A stretch of 64,000 bases of DNA, from the NCBI RefSeq assembly GCF_015234275.1, contig NZ_JADGII010000008.1. One strand, 5' to 3'. The translations under genes and the position numbers were made by a program. Below, piece by piece: positions 57,802-64,000 of this stretch (its first letter is position 1; every line of letters begins with the position of its first letter). The notes under the pieces were generated by a model, which searched no databases, had not been told where the DNA came from, and was given only the letters and a program-made list of their open reading frames with translations. The DNA comes from Prosthecochloris ethylica. Its GTDB lineage: Bacteria; Bacteroidota; Chlorobiia; Chlorobiales; Chlorobiaceae.

Positions 57802-60261
57802 TCAGTTGGCAAACTGCCCGAAGCTGAAGATGAATTTCCAGTCCTGGCTGTCGCCCCCTGGTACGTCATCGAACCCGTAGCCGTAATCGAGGCCGACAAG
57901 GCCGATGATCGGCAGGTAGAGGCGCAGGCCGAGGCCGGCTGATTTCTTCAGATCGCTGTATGAGAAATCTGCATAATCTGTCCACAGGTTGCCTGCTTCG
58001 GCAAAAGCCAGCGCATAGACGCTTGCGCTCGGCGAGAGCGTGAGCGGGTAGCGGAGTTCGGTGGATATTTTGGCGTAGACGCGCCCCGTGTACAGGCCGG
58101 TGTCGTCATTCAGGTCACCGAGCGCCCGGTCGTCGTAGCCGCGCAGCGGTACCGTTGAGAGCGACGAGAGACCGCTGCCGCCCATGTAGAACGACTCGGT
58201 ATAGGGGAAGTAGTCGTCGTCGCTGAAGGTGCCGAGATAGCCGTGCTGGGCCGCCAGGTTCACGACAAAGTCGTTGCCGAGATGGAGATACCAGCTCGAC
58301 GATCCGATGAACTTGTAGAAGTCGACGGAGCCCGGCAGGATGCCGCCGGCAAGCTGGGCGGAGATGGAGTTCTTGCTGCCACGGCGGGGATAGATCGGGT
58401 TGTCGATGCTGTTGCGGGTGATGGTCTGCGTGATGGAGACTTCGTCCGCTTCGTCCGGCTGGCTCGCGTCTTCGACGAAACTGAGCAGCTGTCCTTCGCT
58501 GTGCAGGTACTTCAGGCGCCAGTTGATGGAGAAGTAGTCGTCCGGCCAGGTGAGGCGGCGGCCGATGTTGAGCGATGCGCCGAACTGCTTGATTTTGTTG
58601 TCGGTGTCTTCGTCGTCGACATCGTCGAAGACATCGTAATCCCGCTGGACATTGTAGATCGAGAAGCCGACGGCGGTCGGGGTGCCGAATGCCCATGGTT
58701 CGGTGAAGTTGAGCGAGATGTTCTGGTAGTCTTCGTCACCGAACTGCCACTGGAAACCGAGCTTCTGCCCGTCACCGTGCGGCAGCGGATCCCATGCCTC
58801 GCCCTTGAACATGTCTTTCAGGGAGAAGTTGTTGAATGTCACACCGAGAGCGCCGGTGAAACCGATGTTGCCGCTGTAGCCGACCGAGGCGTTGAACGTA
58901 TCGGTCTGTCGTTCGGTAACGTTATAGGTGATATCGACGGTGTTCGTCGATTCATCCGGCTGGATGTCGGGTCGGATCTCTTCGGGGGCGAAGTAGTTCA
59001 GCATCGAGATTTCGCGGACGCTGCGAACCACGTCCTTGCGGCTGAACATGTCGCCGGGTACGGTTCTCAGCTCACGGCGGATGACATGGTCCTTGGTTTT
59101 CGTGTTGCCCTGGATGTTGATTTTGCCGAGCCTGAACTGTTCTCCTTCGCGCAGGTAGATGTCGAGATCGACGGAATCCGGACGGATGACCTGCTCCTCG
59201 AGCTGGGAGCGGAACGAGAGGTACCCGCGGTCGAGGTAGAGCGAACTGATGTCACGGTTGTTCTGCGAGAAATTCAGGCGTTCCTGGATGAGGCCGGCAT
59301 TGTAGACATCTCCCTGACTGATCCCGAAGACCGTGTTCAGAATGGTGTCACTGGCAAACTCTTTCGTGTTGCCGTGCCAGGTCACGTTGCGGATATGGTA
59401 GAGCGGGCCTTCTTCAACATAGATGTCGATCAACAGGCCCTTGCGGTCACTGGTGTAGGTGATGGTATCGCGCACGATTTTCGCATCACGATAGCCGTGA
59501 TTGCGGTAGTAGGCGATGACCAGCTGCTTGTCCTCTTCGAACGCCCGGGTGTCCAGCTTGGGCTGACCGAAGATTTTTTTCCACCAGGCGTTCTGGCTGG
59601 TTTCTTTGAAGGTATCCCGCAGTTCATCGTCGTCGAAGGCCTCGTTGCCGTGGAAGCGGATCTTTTCGATGACCACTTTTTCGTTTTCGTCGATCGAAAA
59701 GATGATATCGACCCTGTTTCCATCGAGCTGTTTGCGTTTGTAGGAGACCGACGCACGTGCATAGCCTTTTTCTTCGTAAGCGTCAAGCATGGCGCGGCGT
59801 GCGGTGATCAGGCTCTGTTCGTCGACCGGGCGGCCCGTGGTGAGTTCGGCGAGTGACTGCAGTTTTTTGTCATCGAACTTGTCGTTGCCTTTGAACACCA
59901 GCTGGTTGATGACCGGCAGCTCTTCGACAAGAAAGTTCAGGTTGATGGCGTTATCCTGTACCGGGGTCTGTTCGACCCTGATATCGCTGAAATTCTTCTG
60001 GCTCCAGAGGTAGTCGATGGCCATCGGAATTTCCGGTCCCGGCACGGAGATCATGTCGCCTTTCTGTACCGGCAGGGACTTCTTGAGCTCGTTTTCGGCA
60101 ATCGACTGCAATCCGGTGAATGTAACGGTATTGACCCGGTAACTGCGCGAGGTGACCGGGCTGTCCTGTGCTCCGGCCGGCAGCGTGGCCAATAACGTAC
60201 TGCAGAAGAAGAGCAGCATGAAAGAACGGAAAATGTCGAGAGATCTCTGGTACTGTTTCAT
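57802..60261 (-). CDS. bamA: Outer membrane assembly factor BamA
   Basis: This 819-residue protein inserts barrel proteins into the outer membrane. A signal peptide (LFCSTLLATLPAGAQ) leads to about five POTRA repeats (for example NTVTFTGLQSIAENELKKSL, ELPVINQLVFKGNDKFDD and VVIEKIRFHGNEAFDDDEL). After about residue 430 a 16-strand barrel begins. LRLYLPIIGLVGLDYGYGFDD and FIFSFGQF at the C-terminus form the last strands. The start ATG is at 60261, 21 bases after uppS. It is likely co-transcribed with uppS. Confidence 0.96.
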   Translation of the reverse strand: MKQYQRSLDIFRSFMLLFFCSTLLATLPAGAQDSPVTSRSYRVNTVTFTGLQSIAENELKKSLPVQKGDMISVPGPEIPMAIDYLWSQKNFSDIRVEQTPVQDNAINLNFLVEELPVINQLVFKGNDKFDDKKLQSLAELTTGRPVDEQSLITARRAMLDAYEEKGYARASVSYKRKQLDGNRVDIIFSIDENEKVVIEKIRFHGNEAFDDDELRDTFKETSQNAWWKKIFGQPKLDTRAFEEDKQLVIAYYRNHGYRDAKIVRDTITYTSDRKGLLIDIYVEEGPLYHIRNVTWHGNTKEFASDTILNTVFGISQGDVYNAGLIQERLNFSQNNRDISSLYLDRGYLSFRSQLEEQVIRPDSVDLDIYLREGEQFRLGKINIQGNTKTKDHVIRRELRTVPGDMFSRKDVVRSVREISMLNYFAPEEIRPDIQPDESTNTVDITYNVTERQTDTFNASVGYSGNIGFTGALGVTFNNFSLKDMFKGEAWDPLPHGDGQKLGFQWQFGDEDYQNISLNFTEPWAFGTPTAVGFSIYNVQRDYDVFDDVDDEDTDNKIKQFGASLNIGRRLTWPDDYFSINWRLKYLHSEGQLLSFVEDASQPDEADEVSITQTITRNSIDNPIYPRRGSKNSISAQLAGGILPGSVDFYKFIGSSSWYLHLGNDFVVNLAAQHGYLGTFSDDDYFPYTESFYMGGSGLSSLSTVPLRGYDDRALGDLNDDTGLYTGRVYAKISTELRYPLTLSPSASVYALAFAEAGNLWTDYADFSYSDLKKSAGLGLRLYLPIIGLVGLDYGYGFDDVPGGDSQDWKFIFSFGQFAN

Positions 60262-60282
60262 GTGAATGCGCGTCGTAATAAG

Positions 60283-61116
60283 TTACTGTTGCCGGAGTTG
60301 TTTCTTCTTGAGCTGTTCACTGGTCAGGCCGAACCGCCGCTCTCTTCTGCTGAAATCCTGTATGGCTTCGTACAGATTGTGTCGTCGGAATTCCGGCCAG
60401 TAGGTTTTTGTGAAAAATATTTCAGAATAGGCACTTTGCCAAAGAAGGAAATTACTGATTCTCAATTCTCCGCTGGTGCGGATGAGGAGTTCGGGGTCGG
60501 GAATGCCGCAGGTGGAGAGGCAGGAATCGATAGTTGTTTCGGTGATGTCGTCAGGGGACAGCGCCCCGTCGGCTACCTTTTCGGCAATGGCCCTGCACGC
60601 CTGCACGATATCCCACTTGCCGCTGTAGCTCAATGCCACGTTGACGCACAGGCCGGTGTTCTCTTTTGTGAGGTCGATGGTATCGAGCAGTGTCTGCTGT
60701 ACTTTTTCGGGCAGGCGTGCTCTGTTGCCGATGACGTTGAGCCGTATGTTGTTTTCATGCAGTTTCTTCGCTTCTTTCTGCAGAACCTTGATCAGAAGCT
60801 GCATCAGGGCGGAGACCTCTTTTTCCGGACGTTTCCAGTTTTCCGTGGAAAACGTGAACAGGGTCAGGTAGGCAATGTCAAGCTGTGCGCAGGCCTCGAC
60901 GATGTCACGGACGGAGTCGACCCCGGTCATGTGACCTTCGATGCGCGACTTGTCGTTTTCCCGTGCCCATCTGCCGTTACCATCCATGATGATGGCTATA
61001 TGTCCCGGCATGGTGCAGGAGCGCTTGATCTTTTCCTGCAGGGCGATATCATCGGGATGTGATTGTGATTTAAACCAGTTCGGGGGGAATGAGGCTGAAA
61101 AATCCATTGTGGTCAT
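60283..61116 (-). CDS. uppS: Undecaprenyl diphosphate synthase (isoprenyl transferase)
   Basis: This 277-residue cis-prenyltransferase makes the C55 lipid carrier for peptidoglycan and surface glycans. D45 lies in AIIMDGNGRWA, the phosphate and magnesium site. LTLFTFSTENWKRPEKEV and PELLIRTSGELRISNFLLWQSAYSEI are the other family motifs. The starts at 61116 and 61107 are both ATG. It precedes bamA in the minus-strand unit, a common arrangement, and provides the carrier for the glycan operon at the left. Confidence 0.95.
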   Translation of the reverse strand: MTTMDFSASFPPNWFKSQSHPDDIALQEKIKRSCTMPGHIAIIMDGNGRWARENDKSRIEGHMTGVDSVRDIVEACAQLDIAYLTLFTFSTENWKRPEKEVSALMQLLIKVLQKEAKKLHENNIRLNVIGNRARLPEKVQQTLLDTIDLTKENTGLCVNVALSYSGKWDIVQACRAIAEKVADGALSPDDITETTIDSCLSTCGIPDPELLIRTSGELRISNFLLWQSAYSEIFFTKTYWPEFRRHNLYEAIQDFSRRERRFGLTSEQLKKKQLRQQ

Positions 61117-61343
61117 TCGTGACAGTTAACGTCCGTTCCGTCACTGACTGCGCTCTGTCGTGCGGACACGTGAGGCTCTCATCATCAGGAATCAAAATAT
61201 GTGAAATTGAATTATATACAGTTATTTAGTATTATACAAGCCTGTTGTTCGACCGGCTGGCGTTTCCCTCCTGTTTCCCTCTCCGGGGGAAGGAGCGGTT
61301 GTGCCTGTACGGGTGATTTCTTCAATATTACAGTTCCAGCGTT
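61117..61343. other. Divergent region between uppS and gatA
   Basis: These 227 bases contain an AT-rich stretch (GAATTATATACAGTTATTTAG around 61211), the most promoter-like part, and a GC-rich stretch with CCGGGGGAAGG-like sequence nearer gatA. The two genes point away from each other, so both promoters are expected here. Confidence 0.35.
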
Positions 61344-62777
61344 GTGCAATTTTCCTCATATCAGGACCTGAGAGAGAAGCTGCTCGCACGGGAGGTAAGC
61401 TGCCAGGCCGTTGTGTCTGAGTATCTGCAGCGCATTGCCGCTGCCCGTGACAGCAATATCTATATTTCCGTTTTTGAACAGGAAGCCCTCGAGCGGGCCC
61501 GTGAACTTGACCGGAAGCTCGAGAACGGCGAGGCTCCGGGCAGGCTGTTCGGTCTGCCGATGGCGATCAAGGATAACATTTCCATCAAAGGGGCGGGCCT
61601 TACCTGCGCCTCGAAGATTCTTCAGGGGTATACAGCTGTCTACGATGCGACGGTCATCAGCCGTCTGCAGGATGAAGACGCGGTGTTCCTCGGCAAGGTC
61701 AATATGGATGAGTTTGCCATGGGCAGTTCGAACGAGAATTCGTCGTTCGGGCCGGTGTCGAACCCCTACGATGAGTCGAAAGTTCCGGGCGGAAGCTCCG
61801 GCGGTTCGGCAGCCGCGGTCGCTGCGGGGCTGGCAATGGTGGCGCTGGGATCCGACACCGGCGGCTCGGTGCGCCAGCCGGCAGGGTTCTGCAACGTTAT
61901 CGGCCTCAAACCGACCTACGGGAGAATATCGCGTTACGGGCTTGTGGCGTTCGGCTCGTCGTTCGATCAGATCGGGGTGCTGGCATCGCATGCCGCAGAT
62001 GCCGCAGAGGTGCTCGGTGTCATAGCCGGGTACGACGAGTGCGATTCGACCTCCTCACATCATGACGTGGGAGAGTATACCGCTCTCATGAAGGACGTTT
62101 CTTTCAACGGGCTGAGGGTCGGTGTGCCGAAAGAGTATTTTCCCGAGTCGCTCAACGGCGAGGTGAAAGACGTGGTGCGTGCCAGGCTCGCTGACATGGA
62201 AGCGGCCGGTGCCGAACTGGTGGAGATCACCCTGCCGGAAAGCGATTACGCGATCGCAGCGTACTACATCCTGACCACTGCCGAGGCATCTTCGAACCTC
62301 GCACGTTTTGACGGTGCACGTTACGGCTACCGTTCCGAACATGCGGAAAATCTGACCGATATGTACGTGAATTCCCGTACGGAAGGATTCGGTGACGAGG
62401 TCAAGCGCCGTATCATGCTGGGGACCTACGTCCTGTCGGCCGGGTACTACGATACCTATTACAAAAAAGCGCAGCAGGTTCGCCGCGTGTTTCTCGATCG
62501 TTATCGTGAAGCTCTGGCTGATGTCGATATCATCGCCGGGCCTACATCGCCGTTTCCTCCTTTCGGGATCGGCTCCAAAATGGACGATCCGCTGGAAATG
62601 TATCTTGCCGATGTGTTTACCGTGCCGGCAAGTATTGCCGGTATTCCGGCGCTCAGCGTGCCGGCCGGCTTCGACAGTTCAGGGCTGCCTGTCGGCATGC
62701 AGCTGATCGGTAACTTTTTTGATGAAGGCAGACTGCTTGGCGTTGCCGGGGCTCTGCAGGCGGCAGCCGGGAACTGA
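61344..62777 (+). CDS. gatA: Glutamyl/aspartyl-tRNA amidotransferase subunit A
   Basis: This 477-residue amidase generates ammonia from glutamine to convert Glu-tRNA(Gln) and Asp-tRNA(Asn). The catalytic triad is visible: K76 in LPMAIKDNIS, S151 in PGGSSGGSA and S175 in GSDTGGSVRQPAG. A GTG at 61344 is used as the start. The presence of GatA suggests that Gln-tRNA, Asn-tRNA or both are made indirectly. gatB and gatC are not in this window. Confidence 0.96.
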   Translation: MQFSSYQDLREKLLAREVSCQAVVSEYLQRIAAARDSNIYISVFEQEALERARELDRKLENGEAPGRLFGLPMAIKDNISIKGAGLTCASKILQGYTAVYDATVISRLQDEDAVFLGKVNMDEFAMGSSNENSSFGPVSNPYDESKVPGGSSGGSAAAVAAGLAMVALGSDTGGSVRQPAGFCNVIGLKPTYGRISRYGLVAFGSSFDQIGVLASHAADAAEVLGVIAGYDECDSTSSHHDVGEYTALMKDVSFNGLRVGVPKEYFPESLNGEVKDVVRARLADMEAAGAELVEITLPESDYAIAAYYILTTAEASSNLARFDGARYGYRSEHAENLTDMYVNSRTEGFGDEVKRRIMLGTYVLSAGYYDTYYKKAQQVRRVFLDRYREALADVDIIAGPTSPFPPFGIGSKMDDPLEMYLADVFTVPASIAGIPALSVPAGFDSSGLPVGMQLIGNFFDEGRLLGVAGALQAAAGN

Positions 62778-62822
62778 GGCGTCGCTGTTTTTCGTACTTC
62801 CTTAACTGATAAATCAACGATT

Positions 62823-63725
62823 ATGAGTGTATTGGTCAATAAAGACACCCGGCTGGTCGTCCAGGGGATAACCGGCGGTGAAGGAACATTCCATACATCG
62901 CAGGCTCTCGAATACGGAACCAATGTCGTGGCTGGCGTCACTCCCGGAAAAGGTGGGATGGAGTACAACGGTAACGAAAAAGATCGTTTCTGTCGTCCTG
63001 TTCCGGTATTCAATACCGTCAGGGAGGCCGTCGAGGAAGCCGGGGCCAACACGTCACTGATTTTTGTGCCTGCAGCGTTTGCCGCCGATGCGATCATGGA
63101 AGCTGCCGATGCCGGTCTGAAAGTGATTATCTGCATTACCGAGGGGATCCCGGTCAATGACATGATGAAAGCGTATAATTTCGTGCAGGAGAAAGGTGCC
63201 GTGCTGGTAGGACCGAACTGCCCCGGTGTCATTACTCCTGATAAAGCAAAAGTCGGTATCATGCCGGGCTTCATCCATAAAAAAGGTTCGATCGGGGTGG
63301 TTTCGCGCAGCGGGACCCTGACCTACGAAGCGGTCCATCAGCTGACGAGTGTCGGCCTCGGCCAGTCGACCTGTATCGGAATCGGTGGTGATCCGATCAT
63401 CGGAACCCGGTTTATCGATGCCATCAAGATGTTTGCCAAAGATGACGAGACGGAAGGCCTGATCATGATCGGCGAGATCGGCGGTACAGCCGAAGAGGAA
63501 GCCGCAGACTACATCCGCCGTCATTTCAAGAAGCCGGTTGTCGGTTTCATTGCCGGCCGCACAGCGCCTCCGGGACGCCGCATGGGTCATGCCGGAGCGA
63601 TTGTTTCAGGCGGTAAAGGAACCGCAGACGACAAGATCCAGGCGATGCAGAAAGCCGGAATCCACGTTGTCGAAAACCCTGCCGACATCGGCGAAACCAT
63701 GCTCAAGGCCCTCGGGCGCGCATAA
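62823..63725 (+). CDS. sucD: Succinyl-CoA synthetase alpha subunit
   Basis: This 300-residue subunit binds CoA and carries the phosphohistidine (H256 in GHAGAIVSGGKG). VQGITGGEGTFHTSQALEYG is the CoA-binding loop, and GPNCPGVITPDKAKVGIMPG and GVVSRSGTLTYEAVHQLT are the family core. In green sulfur bacteria the enzyme works in the reductive TCA cycle, making succinyl-CoA from succinate. sucC is not adjacent. It is followed by a terminator and then repeats. Confidence 0.96.
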   Translation: MSVLVNKDTRLVVQGITGGEGTFHTSQALEYGTNVVAGVTPGKGGMEYNGNEKDRFCRPVPVFNTVREAVEEAGANTSLIFVPAAFAADAIMEAADAGLKVIICITEGIPVNDMMKAYNFVQEKGAVLVGPNCPGVITPDKAKVGIMPGFIHKKGSIGVVSRSGTLTYEAVHQLTSVGLGQSTCIGIGGDPIIGTRFIDAIKMFAKDDETEGLIMIGEIGGTAEEEAADYIRRHFKKPVVGFIAGRTAPPGRRMGHAGAIVSGGKGTADDKIQAMQKAGIHVVENPADIGETMLKALGRA

Positions 63726-63752
63726 GCCTGTTTGCAAGAAGTGCATACCCTG

Positions 63753-63777
63753 AAAACCCCGGTTCCGCCGGGGTTTT
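63753..63777 (+). terminator. Terminator after sucD
   Basis: The stem CCCCGG/CCGGGG with the loop TTCCG is flanked by AAAA before and TTTT after, 27 bases after the sucD stop. The composite repeat begins about 16 bases later. Confidence 0.85.
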
Positions 63778-63793
63778 CGGGTTTGTTTGGTGC

Positions 63794-64000
63794 AGGGGCG
63801 AGCGGCGCTCGCCCGCAACGAACCCCGCCACCCGACGAACACCCCCGGCACATGCCGCCTTTTCTCGTCACTGGTCACTGCGCCGCAGGCGCTCCTGTCT
63901 CTCGCCCGCGACGAACCTCGCCACCCGACGAACACCCCCGGCACATGCCGCCTTTTCTCATCACCGGTCACTGGTCACTGCGCCGTCAGGCGCTCCTGTC
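63794..64000 (-). repeat. Two hairpin-ended repeat elements, opposite orientation to the etf repeats, cut by window edge
   Basis: The sequence from GGGGCGAGCGGCGCTCGCCC is the reverse complement of the hairpin end of the etf-region elements, and CACATGCCGCCTTTTCTCGTCAC matches their GAGAAAAGGCGGCATGTG core. Two copies stand in tandem (about 63794-63880 and 63901-63980). They are separated by CGCCGCAGGCGCTCCTGTCT and joined by GTCACTG-type 7-base units. The frames through this stretch are not coding. Confidence 0.85.

Noticed and set aside
58243..59856. 537-codon plus-strand frame
   Set aside because: It is antisense to bamA, whose POTRA and barrel sequence is clear; the long open frame comes from codon bias.
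63587..63971. Minus-strand frames of 94 and 121 codons at the right edge
   Set aside because: They run through repeats and the antisense strand of sucD and have no protein character.

Overview
The window looks like a chromosomal segment of a green sulfur bacterium (Chlorobiaceae; Prosthecochloris, Chlorobium or Chlorobaculum type). This is an inference from gene content. It rests on the Chlorobi/Bacteroidetes-type RNA polymerase omega next to gmk, a geranylgeranyl diphosphate synthase gene overlapping a type 2 isopentenyl diphosphate isomerase gene, sucD of the (reverse) TCA cycle, a Gram-negative envelope gene set (bamA, lptC-like, Skp/OmpH, heptosyltransferase-type GT9), and the moderately high GC. 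No photosynthesis gene lies in the window, so the genus is left open.

Layout. Positions 1-20482 hold a cell-surface glycan (LPS or related polymer) island. It has a partial SAM methyltransferase running off the left edge, an MsbA-like ABC exporter, a plus-strand operon (GT4, GT2, GtrA-like flippase, small membrane protein, GT-C-like membrane protein), and a long minus-strand run of GT4 enzymes, one GT9 and two polytopic membrane proteins. A YrbL-type kinase-like gene is inserted in the opposite direction near the end. From 20559 to 24796 come a CPBP protease, cdsA, ptsN, hisS and two small genes. From 24969 to 33923 lies the translation/transcription block rimP-nusA-infB-rbfA-truB-ribF-rpsO, then yicC and gmk. 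After rpoZ and small genes, 35127-40831 (minus) holds a GlmU-like nucleotidyltransferase, panD, lptC-like, ompH/skp, dprA, a prenyl synthase and fni. From 41022 to 49906 (plus) are a LolC/E-type permease, glmM, a second ABC exporter, rpsT, ruvA, folC, rho and a 35-residue basic ribosomal-type protein, followed by tRNA-Lys and tRNA-Leu. A DctPQM TRAP transporter follows.

The most unusual stretch is 53325-55100. The electron transfer flavoprotein genes etfB and etfA, normally adjacent, are separated by about 745 bases of repeats. etfB itself is flanked by two perfect 143-base direct copies of one repeat. The repeats are built from degenerate 7-base tandem units joined by GC-rich hairpins. Related elements recur in the opposite orientation at the right edge (63794-64000). 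Between them are etfA, a bifunctional nuclease gene, an outer membrane protein gene, bamA, uppS, gatA and sucD.

How the genes fit together. The left third builds and exports surface glycan, and cdsA, uppS, glmM, the GlmU-like gene, lptC-like, skp and bamA supply envelope precursors and assembly. The centre is housekeeping for ribosome and transcript production. The right side covers carbon and electron metabolism (TRAP uptake, Etf, SucD) plus Gln/Asn-tRNA amidation (GatA). I found no CRISPR array, insertion sequence or prophage.
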